64,000 nt of DNA, taken from NCBI GenBank assembly GCA_035695825.1, contig DASRRH010000009.1, positions 124,001 to 188,000 of the forward strand, given 5' to 3'. The translations under genes and the position numbers were made by a program. Positions 43,543 to 52,148 of the stretch are shown here, in pieces. Below the pieces are notes generated by a model, which made no database searches, had not been told where the DNA came from, and saw nothing but the letters and a program-made list of their open reading frames with translations. The DNA is from JAKEFM01 sp035695825 (GTDB taxonomy: Bacteria > Planctomycetota > UBA1135 > JAKEFM01). Every line of letters starts with the position of its first letter. Positions within the stretch are counted from its first letter, which is position 1.

Positions 43543-44558
43543 CACGCGCCGAGGACGTCCTCGACCTCGATCGCGAGCATCGCGGGGGAGATCCGGGAGC
43601 GCTCCCGTCGCGCCGGAGGAGCCTCCCTGCGCACGGCGAGGGCGTTCTCCCCGACGGGGCCGTAGACCGCGGGGTCCGTCGGTCCGTAGAGGCCGACGGC
43701 GGGGCGTCCGAGGGCGCAGGCGAGGTGGAGGACCCCCGTGTCCGCGCCGACGAAGAGGTCGGCGAGGGAGAGGAGCGCCGCGAGGTCCTTCAAGGACCCG
43801 GTGGGGGGGGCGAGCGTGCCGGAGCCCTCGCGCGCGACGCGCTCCGCGAGTTCCCGCTCGCCGGGCCCCCAGGTGACGAGGACGCTGGTCCCCGCCTCCC
43901 GCCGGAGCCTCTCCGCCAGGGCGGCGAAGCGCTCGGCGGGCCACTGCTTGTCCCGGCCCCAGGCCGAGGTGGCGGGGTGGAGGAGGACGAGGGCTCCCGT
44001 CCCCTCCGGCAGAGCCTCGCGCGCGCCCCGCACGCGCTCGGCGTCGAGGGGGAGAGGCGTCCTCCGCTCGGGGCGCGCCGTCGGTAGGGAGAGGGCCGAG
44101 AGGAGCGAGAGGAACTTGTCGACGCGGTGGACTGCGCCGGGCGGAGGGACGACCCGGCCGCTCACGAAGAAGTGACCTCCCTCCCGCGTGTGGCCCGCGG
44201 CGAACCCGACGCTCCGCCGCGCTCCGGCCGCGCGAACGTGCAAGGCGGACTTCAGGTTCCCCTGGAAGTCGAGGACGAGGTCGTAGCGCCGGCTCCGCAG
44301 CGCCGCGAAGTGCCGGGCGAGGAGGGCGAGTCCCGAGGGGAGGAGCCAGGGGCGGCGCACGCCGCGGGACCAGGCACTCCGGGGGTAGACCACGACCTCG
44401 TCGAGGAGTGGATGCCCCTCGAGGAGGGGGGCGAAGCGGTCCTCGACGGCCCACTCGATCCGCGCCCCCGGCATCCCCTCCCGCAGTCGCGCGAGCGCGG
44501 GGAGCGTGAAGAGGACGTCGCCGAGGGAGGAGAGTCGGACGAGGAGGATCCGCGTCAC
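43488..44558 (-). CDS. Glycosyltransferase family 9 (heptosyltransferase-like)
   Basis: A 356-residue cytosolic glycosyltransferase of the ADP-heptose:LPS heptosyltransferase family. The N-terminus ILLVRLSSLGDVLFTLPAL is diagnostic. Later motifs are LDFQGNLKSALHVR, VLLHPATSAWGRDKQWPAERF and the donor-binding FVGADTGVLHLACALGRP. It should add a sugar, probably heptose, to an outer-membrane lipid core. A KdkA-like sugar kinase gene diverges from it 82 bp away. The GTG at 44558 has no ribosome-binding site but a CATAAT hexamer ends 10 nt upstream. Confidence 0.9.
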   Translation of the reverse strand: MTRILLVRLSSLGDVLFTLPALARLREGMPGARIEWAVEDRFAPLLEGHPLLDEVVVYPRSAWSRGVRRPWLLPSGLALLARHFAALRSRRYDLVLDFQGNLKSALHVRAAGARRSVGFAAGHTREGGHFFVSGRVVPPPGAVHRVDKFLSLLSALSLPTARPERRTPLPLDAERVRGAREALPEGTGALVLLHPATSAWGRDKQWPAERFAALAERLRREAGTSVLVTWGPGERELAERVAREGSGTLAPPTGSLKDLAALLSLADLFVGADTGVLHLACALGRPAVGLYGPTDPAVYGPVGENALAVRREAPPARRERSRISPAMLAIEVEDVLGACQRLLERARGKATGKRSS

Positions 44559-44568
44559 GGCGGGGCGG

Positions 44569-44574
44569 ATTATG
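44569..44574 (-). promoter_or_regulatory. Possible -10 element for the GT9 gene
   Basis: CATAAT on the minus strand, followed by CCGC, the same discriminator as at lgt. It ends 10 nt before the GTG start at 44558, consistent with a leaderless or very short-leader mRNA. Confidence 0.35.
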
Positions 44575-44619
44575 GGAACGGGCTCTCCCTCCGCGAGGGG
44601 CGCGTTGTCGGGGAGCCGG

Positions 44620-44640
44620 GGGAGGGATAATTTCCCTCCC
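44620..44640 (+). promoter_or_regulatory. Inverted repeat overlapping the -10 of the KdkA-like gene
   Basis: GGGAGGG (44620-44626) and CCCTCCC (44634-44640) flank ATAATTT and end at the base before the GTG start. A GATAAT -10-like hexamer (44626-44631) lies inside, and TTGTCG (44605-44610) is a possible -35 with a 15-bp spacer. A protein bound here, or the folded RNA, would block expression. Confidence 0.4.
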
Positions 44641-45516
44641 GTGGCTCGGTCCGCGCCCCCCGGATTCGACCTCGAGCCCCTCGGGAAGGGGCTCCTCCTC
44701 CTCCGCTCGACGCTCCGCGGTTCCCCCCTCGCGCGGGCCCTCCGCTCCGGGCGCTTCGAGCAGGCCCTCGAGGAGCGCTACGAGGGGCGGGGCTCGGTCG
44801 GGGTGCTCGACGCCGGAGGCGAACGGTTCGTCGTCCGCCGCTACCGCCATGGGGGGTTGCTCCGGCGGGTCACGGGGGAGTGCTACGCGAGCCCGAACCG
44901 CGCGTTCCGCGAGGCCGCGCTCTACGAGGATCTGCAGCGCCGCGGCGTGCCGACCCTCGAGGCGGTGGCGGTGGTCGCGCGCCGGCGGGTCCCCTTCGGC
45001 TTCCACCTCGCCCTCCTCACCCGCGAGGTGCCCCGCGCGCGCGACCTCCTCTCCTACTTGTCCGGTGCGCCGCCCCTCCGCGAGGCCCGCGCCGTGCTCC
45101 GCCGCGCCGGCGAGACGGTGGCGCTCCTCCACGAGGCCGGCTTCCGGCACGCGGACCTCCACCCGAAGAACCTCCTCGTGTCGGAGGGGGCCGTGCTCGT
45201 GATCGACCTCGACCGCGGCGCGTTCGTCCCGTCCCTCTCCCCGGCGCTGCGCCGCGGCGCGCTGGCGCGGCTGCTCCGCTACCTCCACCGCGTCGAGTCG
45301 CGCTCGAGCCGCACCCTCGTGACCGCGACCGACCTCGTCCGCTTCCTCCGCGCCTACGCAGGCTCGACCTGGAGGAGCCTCGCGCCCGAGGTCCTCGCCC
45401 AGTTCCGGCGCACGCTCCCGGCCCACCGGGCGGGATGGCTCCTCGAGCGCCTGGTCGCCGGTCGCCGCCTCGCCCCCGCGCTCGCCGTCCCGCAGGAGCG
45501 CGGCGAGGGCTCCTAG
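44641..45516 (+). CDS. KdkA/WaaP-like lipopolysaccharide core kinase
   Basis: A 291-residue protein kinase-fold enzyme related to 3-deoxy-D-manno-octulosonate (Kdo) kinase. Catalytic-loop H170-A-D172-LHPKN177 and metal-binding D189 in VIDLDRG are present. The N-lobe has FVVRRYRHGGLLRR, typical of KdkA/WaaP. It would phosphorylate a sugar in the inner core of lipid A-linked glycan at the inner face of the membrane. The divergent GT9 gene supports a core-oligosaccharide role. I start it at the GTG at 44641, just after an inverted repeat with a -10-like core. Confidence 0.85.
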   Translation: MARSAPPGFDLEPLGKGLLLLRSTLRGSPLARALRSGRFEQALEERYEGRGSVGVLDAGGERFVVRRYRHGGLLRRVTGECYASPNRAFREAALYEDLQRRGVPTLEAVAVVARRRVPFGFHLALLTREVPRARDLLSYLSGAPPLREARAVLRRAGETVALLHEAGFRHADLHPKNLLVSEGAVLVIDLDRGAFVPSLSPALRRGALARLLRYLHRVESRSSRTLVTATDLVRFLRAYAGSTWRSLAPEVLAQFRRTLPAHRAGWLLERLVAGRRLAPALAVPQERGEGS

Positions 45517-45908
45517 TCGACCCCTCCCTCCGCGCCGGAGCCCGCGTCTCGCCCGGCGTGGGTCGTCGCCTCTTCCCGCTCCTTCTGCCGTTCCTTCGGC
45601 GACGGAGGCGGTGCCTCCCCGCCCCGCTCGCGTTCCTGCGGGTCGGTGCCGATCTGCCATCCGACCGAGACCGGGAAGAGGTAGAGCTCGACCAAGTTCG
45701 CCGAGAGGTTCGCCGACACGAGCTGGAACGCGTTCGCGTACGCCGCGGGGGGGAAGAGCTCGACGTCCAGGCCGGTCGGCCCCTTCGGCCCGCGGAGCCC
45801 GATCCAGGGGGCGAACCCGAAGGCGTAGTTCTGGCGGTGGTGGGGCCGCGCGGTGCACGCGGGGAGGAGGAGGCCGAGGGGGACGAGGAGGAGGGGGAGG
45901 CGGGTCAT
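45513..45908 (-). CDS. Small lipoprotein coupled to the Ser/Thr kinase gene
   Basis: A 131-residue predicted lipoprotein. MTRLPLLLVPLGLLLPAC ends in a lipobox with C18. The mature domain (about 70 residues) has aromatic beta-strand-like stretches (YAFGFAPWIGLRG, VELYLFPVSVGWQIG). The last 40 residues are charged and repetitive (PKERQKEREEATT). The ATG at 45908 overlaps the kinase stop (ATGA) and has a GGAG site. I do not recognise the family. Coupling to the kinase suggests a shared role, perhaps envelope sensing. Confidence 0.7.
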   Translation of the reverse strand: MTRLPLLLVPLGLLLPACTARPHHRQNYAFGFAPWIGLRGPKGPTGLDVELFPPAAYANAFQLVSANLSANLVELYLFPVSVGWQIGTDPQERERGGEAPPPSPKERQKEREEATTHAGRDAGSGAEGGVD

Positions 45909-48900
45909 GGGGATCTCCGTCCGGGAGTCTCGCGGGGGGGCGCGGCGGGCGCCCTCTCCAACGACGCGCGGCTCCCTCCGGTTTCGAGTTTCGAGGACAC
46001 GGCGGGGACGGGTCTCCTCCCCGCCTCCCGCCACGCGCGGAGCACGCGACGGGCGGTGCGCTCCTCGCGGAGGTAGGTCTCGCGCAGGCGCGGGACCGTG
46101 ATGCGCTTCGCGCGCGCCCGGACGAGCCGGACCGCCCGGGCGAGGTACCGTCGCGACTCCGGCTCCTCCCCGAGCGCGCGCAGGACCTTGTGGTGGGTGA
46201 AGCAGACGACGATCCTGCGCCGCGCGGGGACGCGCGCGTGGCGCAGCGCGGCGAGCGCGCCGCGGGAGACGGCGAGGGCCTCCCCGAGGTCTCCGCCGCG
46301 CCGGAAGATCCGGGAGCGGACGGCCCGCGCGAGGGCGAGGATCGAGGCGAGGTCGAGGTCCTGGGCGGCGGCCACCGCGAGCTCCCCCTCGCGCCGGGCC
46401 CGCTCGAGGTCGGCGCGAACGTAGCGCTCCTCGAGGTGGAGGCCCGCGAGGTGGACCCGCGTGTGGGCCTCGGTGAACCGGTCCCCCGTCTCGGTCGCCG
46501 TGTCGAGGGCGGCCTGGAGATGCTCCGCGGCCTCCTCGAAGCGGGCGGTCCGGACGAGGACCTCCCCGAGGAGGCTCTCGGCCGAAGCGCGGAATCGGCG
46601 GTCCCCCGTGCGGCGGGTGAGCTCGACGGCTTCCCGCGCCTGCTCCCGCGCGAGACCGTAGGCGCCGATCTCCGTGTGGATCCGCGCGAGGTCGAAGAGG
46701 GCCATCGCCCGGAAGACCTCGTCGCGGAGGCGGCGGAACTCGGCCTCGCTGAACCCGAGCTCCGCCAGGGCCTCGATCGGCCGCTCGAGGTTCGCGTGGA
46801 TCCGGCCGCGGGCGAGGGCGACGCGCGCCCGCAGGTCGCGCTCGCGGGCGAGGGCCCCTGCGCGCTGCGCCGCCGCGAGCGCCTCCGCGTGCTGGCCGAG
46901 GTAGGAGAGGACGGCCGCGCGCAGGAGCTCCGCCTCGACCTCGCCGCGCCGCTCGCCCGCCGCCGCGAAGATCCGGGCCGCCTGCCCGAGGAAGCCGAGC
47001 GCGGCGAGGTACTTCGAGGTTGCGTGGGCGTAACGGCCGAGGCCGAGGAGCGCGCGGGCGAGGCGGATGCGGTCGCCGAGGAACTGCGCGATCCGGGCGG
47101 CCTTCTCCGTCGCGCGCCGCTCCTCCTCCCGGGCCCCGAGGCGACCTTCCGCGGCGGCGAGCGCGAGGAGGAGGTCGGCGCGGCTCTCGAGGAAGAGCCC
47201 CGCGCGCGGGAAGCGGTTCAGGTGCTCGATCGCCGTGCGCGCGAGGGCGCGGGCGCGCTCGAAGAGATTGCTCCGCAGGCTCGATTCGACGAGGTCGGGG
47301 AGGTAGCGCAGCGCCCGGCGGTCGTCCCCCCCGCGGGAGGCGTGGGTCGCGATCGCGAGGGCCTCGCGCTCCCCGACCTTCCCCTTCCCGGCCGCGCGCT
47401 CGAGCGCGATCGCGAGCCGGCGGTGGATCTCGCGGCGCTCGTGCGCGGGGATCGAGCCGTAGAGGACCTCGCGGAGGAGCGGGCGCGCGAACCGGAAGCC
47501 GGCCCCGGCCGAGACGACGAGGCCGCGGGGGTTCTCGAGGCGCGAGAGGACCTGGAGGACGGGGAGGGGCTCGGCGTCGAACGCGCGGGCGAGCAGGGCC
47601 CCGTCGAAGCGGGAACCCGCGACGGCCGCGCGCTCGAGCCAGAGCCGCTCCTCTCCCGGGAGGGAGGCGAGCCCCGCCGAGATCGTCTCCTCGAGGGAGG
47701 CGGGGAAGGGGATCGCGGCGGGGGGGATCGTCGGGAAGAGGAGCCCCTCGCGCGTCTCCACGGCCCGGCCCCCGACGAGGCTGCGGAGGATCTCGGCGAG
47801 GAGGCCGGGCTCCCCGCGGCTCCGCTCGAAGAGGGCGGCGGCGAGCTCCTGGCGCGGAGCCTTCGGGTGGAAGAGGCGCTCGACGATCCGCTCGACCTCC
47901 TCCCGGGGGAGGGGTTGGAGGGAGATCGTCGTCAGCCGCTCGCGCGCCCTCCGGGAGAGGGCGAGCCGCTCCGCGCCCCCCCCCGCCGGGCGGCGGGCGA
48001 GGAGGAGGAGCATCGGCGCGGTCTTCTCCTCGAGGAGGAATCCGAGGACCCGCAGCGTCGCCCCGTCGGCGTTCTCGAGCTCGTCGACGCAGGCGACGAG
48101 AGGGGACTCGCGCGCGAGGCGGTCGAGGAATCGCGCGCAGGCCCGGGGGAGCGGCGGGCCCGCCCCTTCCCCGCGGAGCGCCCCGAGGATCGCCGCCGCG
48201 CTCTCCTCGGGGAGGATCGCGCGCAGCCTCCGGGCGCTCGCCTCGCTCGGCCTCGCCCCGCGGGGGAGGCCGAGGTAGCGCTCGACCATGGCGAGGAAGG
48301 GGGCGCAGGGAGAGGGCTCCTCGACGCGAGGGGATCGCCCGTAGAGGTAGCGCGCGAGGAGGACGGGCTTCTTCGAGGCCGGGGAGGGGCCGACTCCGGT
48401 CGTCCCGGCGACGCGGGAGGCGAACTCCTCGATGAGCCGGCTCTTCCCGATCCCGGGGACCCCCTCGACGAGGACGGCGCGAAACTCCTTGCGCCGCGCC
48501 CGCTCGAACTCCCCGAGGAGGGCGCCGATCTCCCGGGTCCGCCCCTGGAAGGGGACGAGGTGGCGGCGCGCGCGCGGCGCGAGGCGCGCCTCGACGCGCG
48601 CGCGCTCCGGGGCGAGGGCGGACACCTTCTGCCACCAGGGAGAGGCCTCCCCCTGCTCGAGGATCGCGGCGAGGAGCCGGGCGTCCGAGGGGCGGGAGCC
48701 CGGCGTCTTCTCGAGGCACCAGAGGACGAGCCGGTCGAGGAAAGGGGAGATCCGCGGGAGGACGTCGGAGGGGGGCGGGGGCTTGCCTTCGAGGTGGCCG
48801 TGCAGGACCGAGGCGAGGTCGGAGCCGGGAAAGGGGCGCTGTCCGCAGGAGAGCTCGTAGAGGGAGACTCCGAGCGAGTAGAGGTCCGCTCGGGGGTCGG

Positions 48901-49495
48901 GAGGACGGCCGCGCAGCCGCTCGGGGGCGGCGTAGGCGAGGGAGCCGCCGAAGAGGGAGAGGTCCTCCGACTCCTCGACCCCCTTGAACGACCGCGCGAA
49001 CCCGAGGTCCATCAGCACGGCGCGCCCGTCGGGGGTGAGGGTCACGTTCTCCGGCTTCACGTCGAGGTGGACGAGGCCCGCGGCGTGGAGGGACCCGAGC
49101 GCGCGCGCGGCCTGCGCCCCGACGCTCCTCACGAGCCCCTCGGCGAGGGGGCCGTGGCGTTCGAGGTGGCGGCGCAGCGTCTCCCCCTCGACCAGGTCCA
49201 TCACGAGATAGAGGACGCGCGCCCCGAGGATCGTCGCCTCCTCGACGGCGTGGATCCGGACGAGGTTGCTGTGCCGGACGCGCAGCCCCGCCCTCGCCTC
49301 CCGTAGGAAGCGGCGGCGGGCGCGCTCGTTCCCCGTCAGGTCCTGGCGGAGGAACTTCACCGCGACGCGGTCGCCGGGCTTCACCGCCCCCATCCGCGAC
49401 CGGGCGACGGCGACGTGGACGGTCCCCGTCGCCCCGGCGCCGATCTCGTGCTCGATGCGGAAGCGCTCGAGGGAGGCACGGGGGGGCGCGCTCAT
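45905..49495 (-). CDS. PknK-like Ser/Thr kinase with ATPase and TPR regulatory region
   Basis: A 1196-residue cytosolic protein. Residues 10-280 form a Ser/Thr kinase: Gly loop GAGATGTV, K47, catalytic HLD145VKPEN150 and D163 in the metal motif (DLG replaces DFG). Residues 315-720 form an AAA/STAND ATPase with P-loop GVPGIGKS (345-352) and an ACVDELENADG Walker B-like segment. Residues 740-1150 are TPR-like helical repeats. The layout is that of PknK/MalT-type signalling ATPases but without a DNA-binding domain. The ATG at 49495 has a TAACAT hexamer ending 12 nt upstream. The stop overlaps the lipoprotein gene. Confidence 0.9.
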   Translation of the reverse strand: MSAPPRASLERFRIEHEIGAGATGTVHVAVARSRMGAVKPGDRVAVKFLRQDLTGNERARRRFLREARAGLRVRHSNLVRIHAVEEATILGARVLYLVMDLVEGETLRRHLERHGPLAEGLVRSVGAQAARALGSLHAAGLVHLDVKPENVTLTPDGRAVLMDLGFARSFKGVEESEDLSLFGGSLAYAAPERLRGRPPDPRADLYSLGVSLYELSCGQRPFPGSDLASVLHGHLEGKPPPPSDVLPRISPFLDRLVLWCLEKTPGSRPSDARLLAAILEQGEASPWWQKVSALAPERARVEARLAPRARRHLVPFQGRTREIGALLGEFERARRKEFRAVLVEGVPGIGKSRLIEEFASRVAGTTGVGPSPASKKPVLLARYLYGRSPRVEEPSPCAPFLAMVERYLGLPRGARPSEASARRLRAILPEESAAAILGALRGEGAGPPLPRACARFLDRLARESPLVACVDELENADGATLRVLGFLLEEKTAPMLLLLARRPAGGGAERLALSRRARERLTTISLQPLPREEVERIVERLFHPKAPRQELAAALFERSRGEPGLLAEILRSLVGGRAVETREGLLFPTIPPAAIPFPASLEETISAGLASLPGEERLWLERAAVAGSRFDGALLARAFDAEPLPVLQVLSRLENPRGLVVSAGAGFRFARPLLREVLYGSIPAHERREIHRRLAIALERAAGKGKVGEREALAIATHASRGGDDRRALRYLPDLVESSLRSNLFERARALARTAIEHLNRFPRAGLFLESRADLLLALAAAEGRLGAREEERRATEKAARIAQFLGDRIRLARALLGLGRYAHATSKYLAALGFLGQAARIFAAAGERRGEVEAELLRAAVLSYLGQHAEALAAAQRAGALARERDLRARVALARGRIHANLERPIEALAELGFSEAEFRRLRDEVFRAMALFDLARIHTEIGAYGLAREQAREAVELTRRTGDRRFRASAESLLGEVLVRTARFEEAAEHLQAALDTATETGDRFTEAHTRVHLAGLHLEERYVRADLERARREGELAVAAAQDLDLASILALARAVRSRIFRRGGDLGEALAVSRGALAALRHARVPARRRIVVCFTHHKVLRALGEEPESRRYLARAVRLVRARAKRITVPRLRETYLREERTARRVLRAWREAGRRPVPAVSSKLETGGSRASLERAPAAPPRETPGRRSP

Positions 49496-49556
49496 GGGGG
49501 GGCGCGGATGTTATTCCGGCGCCCGCGCCCCTTCGATACCATCGCTCCCCTCCGAC

Positions 49557-50990
49557 GTGGCGCTCCGGCTCTTCAACACCCTCGGGCGGAGGCTCGAGGA
49601 GTTCGTTCCGCTCCGGCCGGGCGAGGCGCGGGTCTACAACTGCGGGCCGACCGTCTACCAGCCCCCGTCGATCGGGAACTACCGGACCTTCCTCTTCGCG
49701 GACCTGCTGCGCCGCGCGCTCGAGGCCCGGGGCCTGCGGGTGACCCAGGTGATGAACCTGACCGACGTCGGACACCTGACGATCGACACGGAGGAGCGCG
49801 GCGAGGACAAGGTCCAGAAGGCTGCGCGGGAGCGCGGGGTCGACCCCTGGACGATCACGCGCGAGACCGCCGCGCTCTTCTTCCGGGACCTGAAGACCCT
49901 CGGCGTCCGCCCGGCCCACCACTACCCGAAGGCGAGCGACCACATCCCCGAGATGCTCGAGATCGTCGAGGGGCTCCTCGCGAAGGGGCACGCCTACGCG
50001 GTCGGCGAGAACGTCTACTTCGACGTGACCTCGTTCCCGGGCTACGGCCGCCTCTCCGGCAACCGGGTCGAGGACCTCGAGGCGGGGGCGCGCCTCGAGC
50101 GCAACCCCGAGAAGCGCCACCCCGCCGACTTCGCCCTCTGGAAGTCCGACCCCGCCCACGCGATGAAGTGGCCCTCGCGCTTCGGGCCGCACGGCTTCCC
50201 CGGCTGGCACATCGAGTGCTCGGCGATGGCCCGGCGCTACCTCGGCGACACGCTCGACATCCACACCGGGGGGGAGGACAACATCTTCCCGCACCACGAG
50301 TGCGAGGTCGCCCAGTCGGAGACGTTCACGGGGAAGCCCTTCGTTCGGACCTGGCTCCACGCGGCCTTCCTCCTCGTCGACGGGGGGAAGATGTCGAAGT
50401 CCCTCGGGAACGTGATCCTGCCGGCCGACGTCCTCTCGCGCGGCTTCTCGGGCCGGCAACTGCGCTACGCGCTGCTCCGGGTCCACTACCGCCAGCCCCT
50501 CAACTTCACGTGGGACGGGATGAAGGACGCGGCCGCCTCCCTCGGCCGCCTCGACAACCTCGTCGCCCACCTGCGGCAGGCGATCCAGACCGGCTCGGCC
50601 GGGACGGGGAAGGCCGGGGGCGAGAGGGAAGGAGAAGCGCTCGCTTCGAACGCGCGCGTCCGGTTCGACGCGGCCCTCGACGACGACCTCAACGTCTCTG
50701 AGGCGCTCGCCGCTCTCTTCGATCTCGCGGGGGCGGTCTACGAGCACCGGCTCGACCGCGCTGGCGCGGCGAAGGTGCTCGACTTCCTGCGGTCCGCGAA
50801 CGAGGTCCTCGGCGTCCTCGAGTTCGAGGCTCCCCCCTTGGACGCCGAGGTCGAGAAGGGCATCGCCGACCGCGAGGCCGCCCGTAAGGGGCGCGACTTC
50901 CAAAAGGCCGACGAGATCCGCCATCGCCTGCGCGAGCGCGGGATCGTCCTCGAGGACACCCCGCAGGGCGTCCGCTGGAAGCGCGTCTAG
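49557..50990 (+). CDS. cysS: Cysteinyl-tRNA synthetase
   Basis: A 477-residue class I aminoacyl-tRNA synthetase charging tRNA-Cys. The zinc ligands C29 (YNCGPT), the IECSAM cysteine and FPHHE are present, as is K278-MSKS282. The ATP-binding HIGN box, normally preceded by YDxxH, reads Y-Q-P-P-S38-I-G-N41 here, so its first His is Ser. The C-terminal helical anticodon domain is intact. The GTG at 49557 has no good ribosome-binding site; TACCAT ends 14 nt upstream. The gene diverges from the PknK-like kinase gene. Confidence 0.93.
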   Translation: MALRLFNTLGRRLEEFVPLRPGEARVYNCGPTVYQPPSIGNYRTFLFADLLRRALEARGLRVTQVMNLTDVGHLTIDTEERGEDKVQKAARERGVDPWTITRETAALFFRDLKTLGVRPAHHYPKASDHIPEMLEIVEGLLAKGHAYAVGENVYFDVTSFPGYGRLSGNRVEDLEAGARLERNPEKRHPADFALWKSDPAHAMKWPSRFGPHGFPGWHIECSAMARRYLGDTLDIHTGGEDNIFPHHECEVAQSETFTGKPFVRTWLHAAFLLVDGGKMSKSLGNVILPADVLSRGFSGRQLRYALLRVHYRQPLNFTWDGMKDAAASLGRLDNLVAHLRQAIQTGSAGTGKAGGEREGEALASNARVRFDAALDDDLNVSEALAALFDLAGAVYEHRLDRAGAAKVLDFLRSANEVLGVLEFEAPPLDAEVEKGIADREAARKGRDFQKADEIRHRLRERGIVLEDTPQGVRWKRV

Positions 50991-51057
50991 GCGGCCTCCT
51001 CCAGGCGGCGCGCCTGCGCATCGCTCGGCGGGCCGTAGCCGGGGTACCCTCCCGGGC

Positions 51058-51294
51058 TCAGGCTGGAACGGGGTCTCCGGCGATCCCCAGCTTGCCGCAC
51101 GCCCTGCAGAAGTCCGCGGGCTCGGACCCGTCGTAGCTCTCGTAGAAGGAGTCCAGGTCCTCTCCGGCTACGTCCAGGACCACGTTCACGATGTCCCCGT
51201 GGTTCGGACAACCCTCGGTCTCGCACCAGATGGGAATCTCGTTGAGGACCTCGACGAGGGAGGGACCCGCCGGAAGGATGCGCGCGCGGCTCAC
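51058..51294 (-). CDS. Zinc-ribbon microprotein coupled to PLD nuclease gene
   Basis: A 78-residue acidic protein. C24-x4-C29 (WCETEGCPNHG) and C63-x2-C66 (FCRACGKLG) form two half-sites able to bind one zinc. Between them lies an acidic stretch (DVAGEDLDSFYESYDGSEPADF). The GTG at 51294 overlaps the PLD nuclease stop (GTGA), so expression is coupled. I do not recognise the family. It may be a regulator or partner of the nuclease. Confidence 0.65.
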   Translation of the reverse strand: MSRARILPAGPSLVEVLNEIPIWCETEGCPNHGDIVNVVLDVAGEDLDSFYESYDGSEPADFCRACGKLGIAGDPVPA

Positions 51295-52148
51295 GCCAGG
51301 AGTTCCCACCGCCCGTCTCGGAGCGCGATCCTGCCGCGTCGCTTCAATGCCTGCTGGGCGTTCCTCACGTCGTGCTTCCAGAGTTTGCCAAAATGCTGGC
51401 CGTCGATCACCCGGTCGATCGAGTCGTCGCAGATGTCGGGGTGGATGTCTCGGATGCGGGCATGGAGGTCTCGGGTCGCGCACGGACCCGCCCGCAAGAG
51501 GAACCGGATCGTGTCCGAGAAGATCGAGGTGATCCCGCGATCCTTGATACGGTTTCGGAGCAGGAGTTCCCGCACCTCGCGCTCCTTCGTCCGCTCCCTT
51601 CGTCCGGCTCCGGTGCGCAGGGCTTGGCAGTCGAGCTCCATCCGAAGGGCCTCCCAGGCGTCGACCTCCCGGGCGAGCCGGCCGAGCTCCTCCTCCGTGA
51701 AGGGACTTCCAAGCGACGCGTACCCGCGCATGTCCCGGACGATTCCGGCGGCGACCTCCGGATCGGAGACCGCGACCCCGTACTCGTAATTGCGCCGAAG
51801 CCCCCCTCCGGTCAGGTTCCCCGACGCGACGATCGCGCGGCAGTCATCCGCGACGTACACCTTCGCGTGCAGCCCCGGAAGGCTGACCACCCTCGCCGAC
51901 GCTCGGAGCCGGTAGACCTCCGCGACCTCCCGGACGTCGAGGCTCCGCTCCCGGAGGTTCGGGAGGGTGATGCTCGTGAGGACCTCGAGCCCGCAAGAGG
52001 GGGGTCCTTCCGCCACGGAGTCGGCGAGGATGCTCAGCCCTTCCCGGCTGATGTAGGGGCTGGCGACGAAGATGGAACGCTCCGCGGAGGCGAACAGGCG
52101 TCGGAGGGGGGGCTCGAGCGGCGAGGGGAGTAGTTCGAACGGGCCCAT
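51291..52148 (-). CDS. Phospholipase D-family nuclease with C-terminal winged helix
   Basis: A 285-residue protein with one HKD catalytic motif: H94-A-K96-VYVA-D101, then SGN111, the signature of PLD-fold nucleases that work as dimers. The first 160 residues are the PLD domain (IFVASPYIS, VLTSITL). Residues 205-285 look like a winged helix (DTIRFLLRAGPCATRDLHAR, GRIALRDGRWELL) that may bind DNA. Such single-HKD nucleases include restriction and repair enzymes. A zinc-ribbon microprotein is coupled downstream. The ATG at 52148 has only a weak GGCGG site. Confidence 0.82.
   Translation of the reverse strand: MGPFELLPSPLEPPLRRLFASAERSIFVASPYISREGLSILADSVAEGPPSCGLEVLTSITLPNLRERSLDVREVAEVYRLRASARVVSLPGLHAKVYVADDCRAIVASGNLTGGGLRRNYEYGVAVSDPEVAAGIVRDMRGYASLGSPFTEEELGRLAREVDAWEALRMELDCQALRTGAGRRERTKEREVRELLLRNRIKDRGITSIFSDTIRFLLRAGPCATRDLHARIRDIHPDICDDSIDRVIDGQHFGKLWKHDVRNAQQALKRRGRIALRDGRWELLA

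Noticed and set aside
45513..50924. 1803-codon minus-strand open frame
   Set aside because: Only its last 131 codons (the lipoprotein) are real. The rest is an off-frame reading of the PknK-like gene and the antisense of cysS, with Arg/Pro-rich low-complexity translation.
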